In this document: positions 46,607 to 55,302 of the stretch, in pieces
Layout of the letters: each line of letters starts with the position of its first letter
Numbering within the stretch: position 1 is the first letter of the stretch
Assembly: GCA_019359095.1 (NCBI GenBank)
Contig: JAHHHZ010000020.1
Coordinates: 124,001-188,000, forward strand
Source of the DNA: Pleurocapsa minor HA4230-MV1
Lineage (GTDB): Bacteria > Cyanobacteriota > Cyanobacteriia > Cyanobacteriales > Xenococcaceae
Direction of reading: 5' to 3'
DNA length: 64,000 nt
Made by a program: the position numbers and the translations under genes
Notes under the pieces: generated by a model
What the model was told of the DNA's origin: nothing
Databases searched by the model: none
Seen by the model: only the letters and a program-made list of their open reading frames with translations

Positions 46607-46908
46607 AGTATTAACAGCGATAGCCTACCCTACAGTATCATATAATTTGTTTATTTAGCGCAATGACTGGATTGGAAAATTAGTCTTAGTAAGAAAAATT
46701 ATCATAATCATGACTATAGATATCAGCTTCAAAAGTTATTAAAAAGATAAAATATGAGCAAAGCAATAAGAATTTCTTTATATACTTTAAATCCATTTTT
46801 CTATATTCAAACTCGGAAACTTTTTCTTTGGTATTTTCTAATTGTTTGTCTAATAGTAGTTCAACTTTAGCAATCAACTCACTTCATAAAATCGAAGGTT
46901 TTTGTAGA
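46607..46908. other. Gap after the caspase gene; weak minus-strand ORF
   Basis: About 300 bp lie between the caspase gene and the duplicated 3' fragment. A 63-codon minus-strand frame (46877-46686) would encode a short helix plus one membrane segment (FLLLCSYFIFLITF), but it has no family match or clear ribosome site. I do not call it as a gene. Confidence 0.4.
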
Positions 46909-47088
46909 GCGATCGCACTATTAAACTCTGGAACCCCAAAACAGGGGAGTTAATTAAAACCATACGTGGACACACCAGTCAAATCATTAGACTTAGATGA
47001 TTTGTTAAATCGAGGATGCAATCGCCTTACTGATTATCTCGCTACTAATCCTAATGTCAAACCAAACGAGCAAAGTTTATGTCGATAA
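46909..47088 (+). pseudogene. Partial duplicate of the caspase-WD40 gene 3' end
   Basis: The sequence repeats the last WD40 blade and C-terminal tail of the preceding gene (46353-46606). It runs from GCGATCGCACTATTAAACTC through the TNPNV codons to the stop codon (LCR then TAA) at 47088. About 74 bp are missing in the middle, joining SQI to the DLDDLLNRGC region. Substitutions are scattered, so the copy is not recent. It probably remains from a tandem paralog that was deleted, or from the 3' end left after recombination. Confidence 0.88.
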
Positions 47089-47234
47089 AATGCTCAAAAT
47101 ATTTCATTTTAAATGTATTTAAATTTGACATAAATTCTTCTTTAAAACTTAATATGCAAATAAATAATTAGGCCAGATAATTTTACTAAAATCTATTTAT
47201 TTTTAACTCTAGCTTTTTTCTAGCTTTATTTTAA

Positions 47235-48137
47235 ATGAAGACTTACCAATTATTAAAAATTATCTTAATAGCTACATTTGTCTCTAACGTACTAAGTTAT
47301 CAAGTTAAGGCTCAAAATACAGAAAGCGTCACCAATAACAACAATAACAATGAAAATGTTGATATTGATGTACAAGAAGCTGGTTCACAACAACAAGGAC
47401 AGGGACAAAGTGCTAATAGTGGAACATCGTCCGTTACTGTAACTGATGAAGATGCCAAAGATAATTTTTGGACGAATGGTTCTCGTACTCAATTAGTTGT
47501 TCCTGAAGGAAATGCTTCTTTAAGCTGCGGAGAACAAATGATTTCGTTTTCTCGTTCAGGAGGTTTAAGTCTTGGTGTCCTAAAGGACTTGTCTCGCATA
47601 GTTGGAGATACCGCTTCGCATATCGGTGCTGCCTCAATTAACTCTAGTGATAATCAAGGACAACTTCCTGATGATTTTAAACCGAGTTTAACCGCAATTC
47701 AACAATGTGCAAAACAAAAAAATATCGCCGAAGTTTTACAACAATATCTCCAATTAGCTCAAGTAGATTTAGCGATCGCTCAAACTTATTTAAGAATAGT
47801 TTCACCTGAAGTATATGCGACTCTATTTGTCGAAAATGCTAAAGATAAAAGAGAGATTTTATCGGAACAATTATTTAATAATTTAGCTGCTAATTTACGT
47901 AATGAAGAATTCGAGCGGGTTGTTGAATGGCAAGATAGTTTTTATGGTGCAGCTTTAGCCAAGGAACGAGTTAAGTTTGAAAAAAACCAGGAATTGCAAG
48001 TGCTTGAAAGAAATAAGAGACTTACCGAATTAGAGGTTTTGGAATTAAAAAGAACAGCGCAAGAGGTTGAAGCAATTATTAGATATCAACAATCTGAATT
48101 AAATCGCTCTCTAGAAAGATATCAACAGCAAAATTAA
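47235..48137 (+). CDS. Secreted Asn/Gln-rich coiled-coil protein of unknown function
   Basis: The 300-aa protein has a signal peptide (about 1-26, ending YQVKAQ). An Asn/Gln/Ser-rich low-complexity stretch follows (27-65), then a middle domain with two cysteines (LSCGEQ near 96 and IQQCAKQ near 157) that may pair. The C-terminal part is long helical or coiled-coil (about 160-300, rich in E, L, R). I do not recognise a family. Residues ~115-130 (VLKDLSRIVGDTASHI) are encoded by a dispersed repeat, so this segment is probably an acquired insertion. It follows the caspase fragment on the same strand. Confidence 0.75.
   Translation: MKTYQLLKIILIATFVSNVLSYQVKAQNTESVTNNNNNNENVDIDVQEAGSQQQGQGQSANSGTSSVTVTDEDAKDNFWTNGSRTQLVVPEGNASLSCGEQMISFSRSGGLSLGVLKDLSRIVGDTASHIGAASINSSDNQGQLPDDFKPSLTAIQQCAKQKNIAEVLQQYLQLAQVDLAIAQTYLRIVSPEVYATLFVENAKDKREILSEQLFNNLAANLRNEEFERVVEWQDSFYGAALAKERVKFEKNQELQVLERNKRLTELEVLELKRTAQEVEAIIRYQQSELNRSLERYQQQN
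47578..47623 (+). repeat. Small dispersed repeat inside a coding sequence
   Basis: TCCTAAAGGACTTGTCTCGC, then ATAGTTGGAGATACCGCTTC and GCATAT, is an extended copy of the repeat at 36796 and 40432. It is read in the same frame as in the Rpn-like gene and encodes LKDLSRIVGDTASHI. Confidence 0.75.
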
Positions 48138-48459
48138 TTTTACTAATCAAAATTAGTAATTTGATAAATTGATTACTCATACCAATTTTCTATAGCAATG
48201 CACTAAATTAAATTTAACCCCTTTGTGTCTTGGCGTCTTTGCGCGAGATTTAAACTTAAAATATCAAGTCTAACTTCAAGAAGAAATAGTATCAAAAAGA
48301 ATTAGCACAATCACTCTCCCCGTAATATCTAGTAGTTTCAATAACCCTATTAGTTTTAAGTCGTTACTAATACTGATACTTTAGTAAATTCTCTAGCTTA
48401 AAATTAGATAACTTTTGATTGAAACTGCTATTAAATAGCGAATACTTGAGGAGATTTTT
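48138..48459. other. Intergenic region with a degraded MITE
   Basis: The 322-bp gap contains GCGTCTTTGCGCGAG (48233-48247) and a nearby ATATCAAGTCTAACTTCAAG, both resembling the MITE at 35020-35110, but no intact inverted ends. Just before the next gene lies a good ribosome site, GAGGAG at 48448-48453. No ORF or RNA gene was seen. Confidence 0.55.
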
Positions 48460-50451
48460 GTGCGATTAAATGCTGATGTTTTAACACCTAATAGCTCTCT
48501 AATAACAATTAGAATTAAACAGAGTCTTGGGGTCGTAACTAAATTAATGCCAATTTTGGTTACTACTATGCTCTTATTTTCTGAAATAGTCGAGGCATCA
48601 ACTCCCCTGGCTAACCTCAACCAAGAGCAGGTCAAATCAGCAACGCTTAATCATCCAGCCAATGATGAGTTGGCTATTACTCCTGGCGAAGCCCGCTTAA
48701 TGACTCAGGAGTTAAACGGATTGATTAATCGCTTTAAAGCGACTTTATTGATGGCTGAGGCGACCCAAAGTAACGTCGATATCTCCACCGAATCTGTAAT
48801 TCGCAAACTACTGGAGTCAGACACCATTACGCAAAAGGCAAATATCAAGTTAACTAGCACTAAATATCAACATTCTCATCTTGCATTGCAGTTAGCGACT
48901 AAAGGACGACAAAAATTTAATTACTTAGTAGAACAACAGCAGTATCAAGCAGCAAGAGAAGAATGGACTGCCGCTCAAAAAATTCTCTGGTCAAATTACC
49001 CTCAAAGTCAATTAGTTGCTCAATCAGAAATCCGCGCAATGTGGTTTGATCGTGGCACGATTGTAAAAGCCAAATCTGAAAACGATCTGATCGAGATTTT
49101 CGATCAAATGGCGATCGCTGGTATTAATACAGTCTTTTTTGAAACCCTAAACTCTAGCTATACTATCTACCCAAGCCAGATTGCGCCACAACAAAACCCG
49201 TTAACGAAAGGCTGGGATCCCTTGAAAGCTGCTGTAAAACTAGCCCACGAGAGGGATATGGAATTACACGCTTGGATTTGGACATTTGCGGCGGCAAATG
49301 AACGTCATAACGAGATTCTCAATTTACCACGCTACTACTTAGGGCCTGTCTTATCCCAACGACCACAATGGGCAATGACCGACCAACAGGGTAATTATTT
49401 TAACGTTAACTCTGGTAAGGTTTTTTTCGATCCTGCTAATCTAGAAGTTCGAGCCTATCTACAAGCCTTAATCGCTGAAATCACCAGCAATTATGAAGTT
49501 GATGGGATTCATTTAGACTATATCCGCTATCCTTTTCCCAGTTCTTCAGGTCAAATTACCTATGGCTATAGTAATGTTGCTAGAGAACAATTTCGGCGAG
49601 AAACAGGTTACGACCCTCTCAGGCTAAATCCTGGCGATCCTTTATGGCCCCAGTGGGTCGATTTTCGGACTAAGCAGGTAGATACTTTTGTCGCCCAAGT
49701 TGACCAGCAGCTCAAACAAATTAATCCCAAACTGATTTTATCAACTGCGGTGTTTCCCATGCCTCAGCGCGATCGCCTGAACAAAATTCAGCAAGGTTGG
49801 GAAACTTGGGTCAAAGAAGACTGGATCGATCTATTAGTGCCGATGACTTATGCTCAAGATGCAGAACAGTTAAATTCTCTAACCACTACTTTACTCAGAG
49901 AGTTTACGCCCAAAAAAGCACTACTGTTGCCAGGCATCAGGCTCTTGAATATGTCAGAGGTGGTAGCCCTAGATCAAATGCAGTTATTACGAGGTTTACC
50001 GACAGAAGGTTATTCTTTATTTGCTGCTGAAAATTTGAACTCTAGTCTGGCAAATATCTTTAATCAAACTCAGGGTGATAAATTAAGCGCATCTCAGCAA
50101 TTGCCTCACCGAGAACCTTTCCAGGCGACTTTATCTCGATATCGCAGCCTACAGCAAGAATGGAATTTCTTTTTGACAACCTATCCTGGCGCAACAGATG
50201 ACCAGAATTTGCTCGAATGGGGACAACAAGCAGATCGCTTTGGCGAGGAATTACAAACTTTTATCGATCGGCCTACCAACAAAAATTTATTATCAGTTCA
50301 ACTTGCTCAAAGTTCACTACGTCAAAAGTTTTCCGCTTGGGTTAGACAAACTAAAAATATTGACCCCTATCAAGCCCAAGTCTGGCAAAATCGTTTGAAT
50401 ACTCTCGATCGCTTGCTCAGTTATGGAGCGAGAAAACAATTAAATGATTAA
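48460..50451 (+). CDS. Glycoside hydrolase family 10-like (GHL10) exported protein
   Basis: The GTG start at 48460 is supported by GAGGAG 6 bp upstream. The 663-aa protein has a signal or anchor helix (~28-48) and a helical region (60-185). A GHL10-type TIM barrel follows (~187-510): EIRAMWFDRG, AIAGINTVFFETLNSSYTIYPS, ELHAWIWTFAA, DGIHLDYIRYPFPSS and LLVPMTYA. A helical C-terminus ends the protein. This family is predicted to cleave polysaccharides or peptidoglycan-linked glycans outside the cell; the activity here is unproven. The gene stands before ndhL with an 88-bp gap. Confidence 0.88.
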   Translation: MRLNADVLTPNSSLITIRIKQSLGVVTKLMPILVTTMLLFSEIVEASTPLANLNQEQVKSATLNHPANDELAITPGEARLMTQELNGLINRFKATLLMAEATQSNVDISTESVIRKLLESDTITQKANIKLTSTKYQHSHLALQLATKGRQKFNYLVEQQQYQAAREEWTAAQKILWSNYPQSQLVAQSEIRAMWFDRGTIVKAKSENDLIEIFDQMAIAGINTVFFETLNSSYTIYPSQIAPQQNPLTKGWDPLKAAVKLAHERDMELHAWIWTFAAANERHNEILNLPRYYLGPVLSQRPQWAMTDQQGNYFNVNSGKVFFDPANLEVRAYLQALIAEITSNYEVDGIHLDYIRYPFPSSSGQITYGYSNVAREQFRRETGYDPLRLNPGDPLWPQWVDFRTKQVDTFVAQVDQQLKQINPKLILSTAVFPMPQRDRLNKIQQGWETWVKEDWIDLLVPMTYAQDAEQLNSLTTTLLREFTPKKALLLPGIRLLNMSEVVALDQMQLLRGLPTEGYSLFAAENLNSSLANIFNQTQGDKLSASQQLPHREPFQATLSRYRSLQQEWNFFLTTYPGATDDQNLLEWGQQADRFGEELQTFIDRPTNKNLLSVQLAQSSLRQKFSAWVRQTKNIDPYQAQVWQNRLNTLDRLLSYGARKQLND

Positions 50452-50539
50452 ACCAATTGCCAAGTAAATTAATTGAGCAAAATCTGGGTATTTGCCCTGC
50501 TAAAATAACAGTGTCAATTCTTTATCTTAAACAGCAGTC

Positions 50540-50770
50540 ATGCTACTTACAGAGACCAACTTAGTTGCCTTATTGTATCTAGTTTTAAGTGGCACGTATC
50601 TTTTGGTGTTGCCAGCATTTGTCTATTTCTATCTCAGCAAACGTTGGTATAACGCCAGCTCAATTGAACGATTGATTATGTATCTGTTTGTGTTCTTGAG
50701 CTTTCCTGGAATGCTGTTATTAAGTCCTTTGCTCAATTTCCGTCCCAAACGTCGTAATTTAAACGCATAG
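50540..50770 (+). CDS. ndhL: NAD(P)H-quinone oxidoreductase subunit L
   Basis: The 76-aa protein has two membrane helices (about 8-30 and 43-62) with the NdhL signature YLSKRWYNASSIERLIMYLFVFLSFPG, in pieces, and the basic tail FRPKRRNL. NdhL (IctA) is a cyanobacteria/plastid-specific NDH-1 subunit near the membrane arm, needed for inorganic carbon transport and stable ferredoxin docking. The order ndhL-DUF3007-trpA with short gaps (9 and 48 bp) is a conserved cyanobacterial cluster. Confidence 0.94.
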   Translation: MLLTETNLVALLYLVLSGTYLLVLPAFVYFYLSKRWYNASSIERLIMYLFVFLSFPGMLLLSPLLNFRPKRRNLNA

Positions 50771-50779
50771 GATCACAGT

Positions 50780-51085
50780 ATGCGTAGAATCGATGCTCTG
50801 GGTCTTGGTTTAGGGGTATTTGTCGCTGCTGGACTCGTTTATTTAGCTTTACAGTTATTTGGTCTAGATAGCATTAATGCAGGAATCTGGACTCAAGCTG
50901 CTCTAGTTGTCTTGTTAGTCGGCTGGTCGTTGACTTATTTGTTTCGTGTGGGCAATAAAAACATGACTTACAATCAGCAGCTTAAAGACTATGAAGAAGC
51001 TGTGATGCAAAAACGTTTAGCAGAAATGTCTCCTGAAGAGTTAGCACAACTACAGCAAGAAATTGAGCAGGAGAAAAAATCTTAA
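50780..51085 (+). CDS. DUF3007 family membrane protein
   Basis: The 101-aa protein has two membrane helices (about 7-27 and 37-56) and a charged C-terminal coiled coil (YEEAVMQKRLAEMSPEELAQLQQEI). It fits the DUF3007 family, found in cyanobacteria and chloroplasts and commonly placed beside ndhL. The function is not firmly known to me, and a link to NDH-1 is inferred from position only. It is 9 bp after ndhL, so translational coupling is likely. Confidence 0.88.
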   Translation: MRRIDALGLGLGVFVAAGLVYLALQLFGLDSINAGIWTQAALVVLLVGWSLTYLFRVGNKNMTYNQQLKDYEEAVMQKRLAEMSPEELAQLQQEIEQEKKS

Positions 51086-51133
51086 TCTTCCTGCTGCCTC
51101 AAATATTATCTAAGCTCAAATAAATTTTGCCTC

Positions 51134-51925
51134 ATGAATGTTGCCCGTCGTTTTCAACAGCTAAAACAAAATTCTGAATGTGCCTTCATTCCCTTTATCA
51201 CCGCAGGAGATCCAGATCTAGCAACCACGGCCAAGGCATTAGAGGTTTTAGCTAACAATGGCGCAGATTTGATTGAACTTGGTGTTCCTTATTCCGATCC
51301 TCTGGCAGATGGGCCGACGATTCAAGCAGCAGCTACTAGGGCTTTACAAAAGGGAGTTCAACTAGAAGATGTCTTGGCAATAGTTAAAGATGCAGTCAGC
51401 AAGATCGATGTGCCAATTATTCTATTTACCTACTACAACCCGATTTATTATCGCGGAGTTGAATCGTTCTTCAAGCAAATAAAAGAAGCTGGAGTAAGTG
51501 GTTTAGTTGTTCCCGATCTGCCTCTAGAAGAAGCCGAACCCCTACTTAAATCAGCAGCTGAAATCGGTATTGAAGTAATTCTTTTAGTCGCCCCCACTAG
51601 TTCCCCCGAAAGAATTAAAGCGATCGCCGAAAAGTCTCAAGGCTTTATCTACTTAGTCTCGGTCACGGGCGTTACGGGAGTACGTTCGCAGATGGCAGCA
51701 GAAGTTCAAGATTTACTTGCTAACCTGCGTCATGCTACGGATAAACCGATCGGCGTAGGCTTTGGTATTTCTGACCCCCAACAGGCAAAACAAATTAAAG
51801 ATTGGGGTGCAGATGCAGTCATTGTCGGTAGTGCGATCGTCAAACGTCTAGAGTCAGAAACTCCTGAATCTGAACTTAAGGCGATCGCCCAATTCTGTCA
51901 TGCTTTAAAACAGGCAATCTCGTAG
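51134..51925 (+). CDS. trpA: Tryptophan synthase alpha chain
   Basis: The 263-aa TIM-barrel protein contains [27 protein letters not shown] (with catalytic E and the substrate loop), [23 protein letters not shown] and the phosphate-binding [12 protein letters not shown]. It cleaves indole-3-glycerol phosphate to indole and glyceraldehyde-3-phosphate, passing indole to TrpB. It is the third gene of the ndhL-DUF3007-trpA cluster. The length is normal and all key motifs are intact. Confidence 0.97.
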   Translation: MNVARRFQQLKQNSECAFIPFITAGDPDLATTAKALEVLANNGADLIELGVPYSDPLADGPTIQAAATRALQKGVQLEDVLAIVKDAVSKIDVPIILFTYYNPIYYRGVESFFKQIKEAGVSGLVVPDLPLEEAEPLLKSAAEIGIEVILLVAPTSSPERIKAIAEKSQGFIYLVSVTGVTGVRSQMAAEVQDLLANLRHATDKPIGVGFGISDPQQAKQIKDWGADAVIVGSAIVKRLESETPESELKAIAQFCHALKQAIS

Positions 51926-51968
51926 AAGAATAGTTTTATTGTTTATTGCTCAAATATCGAAAAAGCAG

Positions 51969-51992
51969 GCTTAAATTTAAACCATTAAGCCA
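51969..51992 (+). terminator. Stem-loop after trpA (weak terminator candidate)
   Basis: GGCTTAA (51969-51975) and TTAAGCC (51986-51992) form a perfect 7-bp stem with a 10-nt loop, 44 bp after the trpA stop. Flanking AGCA/ACGCT may extend it. No T run follows, so terminator function is uncertain. Confidence 0.35.
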
Positions 51993-52118
51993 CGCTTTGA
52001 TGAGCAAATAACCTCAAAAAGTCAGTTTGTTAATCTGACAATTATTTACCTACGAGTAGCCTAAAATAAGATTAAATATTATTTAGTGTAATTGTAAGTT
52101 AGTAACTTAAGATTAAGT

Positions 52119-52385
52119 CTAGCTATTATTACCATTTTCAGATATATCTGAAGGCAGCAAAGAATTCGGTAACTCATCAAAACTTTTCTTGACTGCTTTA
52201 CAAAATTCTTTCATTTGAGATACGGTCATAGTTGGTTCAGCCTGTCCTTTTTCCCAACGGCGAATTGTCGAGACTGCAACCCCAATTTCTCTGGCTAACT
52301 GTTCTTGAGATAGCTTAACATTTAATCTTAATCTTTTAAATGGTGAATTTGTTTCTTGACGCTGTGATTTTTTAGGTCTTGTCAT
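52119..52385 (-). CDS. XRE-type helix-turn-helix transcriptional regulator
   Basis: The 88-aa protein is almost only a Cro/C1-type HTH: RLRLNVKLSQEQLAREIGVAVSTIRRWEKGQ in pieces, residues ~18-48, followed by a helix (SQMKEFCKAVKKSFDEL). The basic N-terminal arm (TRPKKSQRQ) may contact DNA. It is a small stand-alone regulator without a sensor domain. It faces a 970-bp gap with several palindromes at 52991-53058, which are candidate operators only by proximity. Target genes are unknown. Confidence 0.85.
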   Translation of the reverse strand: MTRPKKSQRQETNSPFKRLRLNVKLSQEQLAREIGVAVSTIRRWEKGQAEPTMTVSQMKEFCKAVKKSFDELPNSLLPSDISENGNNS

Positions 52386-53245
52386 GGTTTTCTCTGAATT
52401 ATCGTGACTAATAGAATTAGAATACTGGATAGAATTTTTTTGGACAGCAAAATTACTTATATCGATCGAAAATCATGCTTTATACATTTAGCATAAAAAA
52501 TCAATATATATTGTCAACATAATGCCATTAAGCAATAATTATTTAAGTTGCCATAGCGCAAGTAATAAATATTGAGTAGCAAAAATATTGGTCATTGCTG
52601 TACAAACACAATTAAGAGTAATTGATGAATCAATAAATATGGGTTAGGTATGTGTTCTCATAACAATATAAAATATCTTGCCACAAAGCAAAAATAAGTT
52701 AGGACTTGAGACTTATACGCTCTATTTGTACGCTCAATTTTGTCCCATACTAACAAATTATCAAAATAAGACTATTGGCGAAATTACCGAATTTTTGATT
52801 CTTTTTTCTTTAAAAAATCAGTATATTTAGTCTGATAAATATTCAAACAAAAAATACTAGTAAAATAATAAAAGCCAAATCAAAGTTTATTTTTCAGTAA
52901 TTTCGCTGAACTGTATTTAGATACAATCTCGCTCATAATAAGCTGTCATTTATTTATTTTGATCGCCCAAAGGCTTTACTACAACAGGTCTAGGTTTATA
53001 TAAACCTAATTTAAATGCATGTTAAATTAGCATGAAAAAAGTTTTATAAAACTAGTTTAAATAACATTATGGCAGTAAATATAGCGGTAAATATAAATAT
53101 TGTGTAAATTTAAATAATCAGCATGTTTTCGTTTACTAGCAAAAAACTCGAACAGCTAGCCCAACAATCAATCAGGAAATTTACCGAGTCATCAGACACA
53201 GTATTTTTAAACGTGCAAGTTCAACGTGCAAGTAAATGTATATGT
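52386..53245. other. Long AT-rich gap with a palindrome cluster
   Basis: This is the longest gene-free stretch in the window. Most of it is A/T-rich without structure. At 52991-53058 several palindromes are packed together: TAGGTTTATATAAACCTA (52991-53008), CTAATTTAA/TTAAATTAG with a 7-nt centre (53006-53030), AGTTTTATAAAACT (53040-53053) and AAACTAGTTT (53049-53058). A 62-codon frame at 53123-53311 exists but looks non-coding. An orphan terminator follows at 53246. A small RNA or a regulator-binding region is possible. Confidence 0.5.
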
Positions 53246-53288
53246 AGCTGTCTCCTCGGGTTTTTCCGAAGAGTAAATCAGCTTTTTT
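53246..53288 (+). terminator. Orphan Rho-independent terminator
   Basis: An outer stem AGCTG (53246-53250)/CAGCT (53279-53283) encloses an inner stem CTCCTCGG/CCGAAGAG with a GTTTTT loop, followed by TTTTTT at 53283-53288. It reads on the plus strand although no convincing plus-strand gene precedes it, and the next gene (tpiA) is on the minus strand. It may end a small RNA. Confidence 0.55.
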
Positions 53289-53356
53289 GTGAGGTCGAAT
53301 GTGACCAATGATGATTAGACTTACCTATTTCTAACCTAATTTAACCAAGACGCTAG

Positions 53357-54082
53357 CTACTGATAATTGGCAATCCGAGCAAAGCTACTGGCTGATAAAC
53401 TAGCCCCGCCAACTAAAGCACCATCTATTTCTGGCTGCGCCATAATTTCATCAACGTTCCCAGGATTAACTGAACCACCGTATTGAATCGAGACATTCTT
53501 ATTGTCTAGCTGCTGACGAATAATTCCAATCACTCGGTTAGCTTCTGAAGATTCACAAGTATCACCTGTACCAATTGCCCAAATAGGCTCATAGGCAATG
53601 ACTAAATTACTTTGGTCAATCTCGACTAAATCCTTGTTTAATTGGTCGATGATAACCTGTTCAGTTGCACCCGCATCTCTTTGTTCTTTGGTTTCGCCAA
53701 CGCAAAGAATTGGTTTTAATCTATATCGCTGAGCTGCCTTTAACCTTAAATTAACAGTTTGATCTGTTTCACCAAAGTACTGTCGTCTTTCACTATGACC
53801 GACAATGACATAATCAACGCCGATTTCTGTCAGCATTGAACCTGAAATTTCTCCAGTGTAAGCACCCTCATCTGACCAGTGAATATTCTGAGCGCCCAAC
53901 ATAATTCTGCTGCCATGTAGATTCTTCGACATAGCTGTTAGAGAAGTAAAGGACGTACACAGCACTATCTCCTGGTTTTCTTGCGTATCCTCAACTTTAG
54001 ATTTAAACTCCTGCACAAAAGCCAGTGACTCGGCCTGATTTTTGTGCATCTTCCAATTACCAGCAATAATTACTTTTCGCAC
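53357..54082 (-). CDS. tpiA: Triosephosphate isomerase
   Basis: The 241-aa protein has all family motifs: [10 protein letters not shown] with the substrate-binding N and catalytic K near residues 9-11, [14 protein letters not shown] with the electrophilic histidine, [11 protein letters not shown] with the catalytic glutamate, and IQYGGSV plus GALVGGASL for phosphate binding. It interconverts dihydroxyacetone phosphate and glyceraldehyde-3-phosphate in glycolysis and the Calvin cycle. It is monocistronic and divergent from the DoxX gene. Confidence 0.98.
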   Translation of the reverse strand: MRKVIIAGNWKMHKNQAESLAFVQEFKSKVEDTQENQEIVLCTSFTSLTAMSKNLHGSRIMLGAQNIHWSDEGAYTGEISGSMLTEIGVDYVIVGHSERRQYFGETDQTVNLRLKAAQRYRLKPILCVGETKEQRDAGATEQVIIDQLNKDLVEIDQSNLVIAYEPIWAIGTGDTCESSEANRVIGIIRQQLDNKNVSIQYGGSVNPGNVDEIMAQPEIDGALVGGASLSASSFARIANYQ

Positions 54083-54349
54083 AATCTAAAAAATATTTTA
54101 AAATTCTCTGCAAATCTCAGTTTAAGGCTTTGTGGTGGTTAAGGCTAGGTTATTCTCCTCAAAGCTAATCTCAAATTCCGCAGAACCAAAAATTTATGAG
54201 AAACAAAATCTATGTTTATTAAGCAAAGTTAATTTTTATTAGGAAAATGCGTTAAATTTTAAGATAGAGTGACATTTTTTAATTTAAGTTAAACTTCGGT
54301 CAAAATTTGACACCTGCTATTATTCTCCAACTTTTCCAATTTAAGTAAT

Positions 54350-54880
54350 ATGTCGATTAATTCTCTAATCATTAAAGCTTTTCGCCCCAATACCGCTCCT
54401 GAATTTTGGCAGCAAACTTCCTGGGCAATCCTCAGAGCAGTTGTAGGGATTATGATGATCCATAATGGCATCGACAAATTAGCCAATATCGAAAGTTTTG
54501 CCGAAGCTTATGTGGCTTATATCGGTCTACCTTTTCCCATATTTTTTAGCTATATTGCAGCCTTTACCGAGCTTATTGGCGCACAGCTATTAATCATTGG
54601 TCTTTTGGTTAGACCTGCGGCACTCGGTCTATTTTTCACCATGTGCGTAGCTATGTATCACCACGTCTTAGTTGCTGGTTTGAGTATTCCTTACCTAGAG
54701 CTATCTGCTATCTATGCAGCCTGTTTCTTGTTTTTCACCATCAACGGTGCTGGATTGTTTTCTACCGATGCGTTGATCACCAACTGGCTCGACAAATCGG
54801 CTTTGTCTGCACAGGCTAGAAAAGTCATGTTATTGGAGAAAAGCTTAAGTGCTTCTGAGTCCAATGTGGTTATTAAGTAA
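54350..54880 (+). CDS. DoxX family membrane protein
   Basis: The 176-aa protein has four membrane helices: WAILRAVVGIMMIHNGIDKL (~26-46), PIFFSYIAAFTELIGAQLL (~66-84), PAALGLFFTMCVAMY (~94-110) and YAACFLFFTINGAG (~125-140). This pattern with the GIDKL and FTE(L/I)-GA blocks is the DoxX family, linked to thiosulfate:quinone oxidoreductase in archaea but of unclear function in most bacteria. A strong terminator follows 26 bp after the stop. Confidence 0.88.
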   Translation: MSINSLIIKAFRPNTAPEFWQQTSWAILRAVVGIMMIHNGIDKLANIESFAEAYVAYIGLPFPIFFSYIAAFTELIGAQLLIIGLLVRPAALGLFFTMCVAMYHHVLVAGLSIPYLELSAIYAACFLFFTINGAGLFSTDALITNWLDKSALSAQARKVMLLEKSLSASESNVVIK

Positions 54881-54906
54881 ACCCAGGGTTTGATTAAATT
54901 TTGAAC

Positions 54907-54946
54907 AAAGCGATCGCCTAACTTACATCAAGCGATCGCTTTTTTT
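54907..54946 (+). terminator. Rho-independent terminator built from two HIP1 sites
   Basis: AAAGCGATCGC (54907-54917) and GCGATCGCTTT (54932-54942) form an 11-bp perfect stem with a 14-nt loop, followed by TTTTTTTT to 54946. Each arm contains a HIP1 octamer. It ends the DoxX transcript upstream of rpoZ. Confidence 0.85.
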
Positions 54947-55042
54947 ACGGCGATCTAGTCTCTTTTTGTTAAACTAGTAAGCTGTGGTAATAACTGCATT
55001 TATCAAACATCTCAAACATCTAGCTAAGAGGCATCGCCATCA

Positions 55043-55270
55043 ATGCAAAGAAAAAGTTCTTTTGACTCTGCTCATATCATGTATCGTTCTGAAGAACTAG
55101 TAAGCGCGGCTTCTAATCGCTATCGCATTACGGTTCAGGTGGCTAATCGGGCTAAACGCCGTCGTTACGAAGAATTAGAAAACTTTGATGACCCCACAAT
55201 GAAGCCTGTAATCCGTGCCATCATTGAAATGTCTGATGAGTTGACTCAACCAGAAATTATTGGTGATTAG
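55043..55270 (+). CDS. rpoZ: RNA polymerase omega subunit
   Basis: The 75-aa protein matches cyanobacterial omega: [39 protein letters not shown], in pieces, followed by [20 protein letters not shown]. Omega wraps the beta' C-terminus and helps polymerase assembly and, in cyanobacteria, sigma recruitment. It is separate from the rpoB operon, as usual, and lies 32 bp before the DUF1818 gene. Confidence 0.94.
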   Translation: MQRKSSFDSAHIMYRSEELVSAASNRYRITVQVANRAKRRRYEELENFDDPTMKPVIRAIIEMSDELTQPEIIGD

Positions 55271-55302
55271 AACCGAAATAGAAATAGCTCCTGGTAGATT
55301 CA

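Noticed and set aside
46686-46877. 63-codon minus-strand ORF with one hydrophobic segment
   Set aside because: AT-rich background readily gives such frames; no start signal or homology was recognised, so it is only mentioned in the gap entry.
53123-53311. 62-codon plus-strand ORF with a cysteine cluster
   Set aside because: It contains the orphan terminator hairpin inside the frame, has no good ribosome site and no family resemblance; more likely non-coding.
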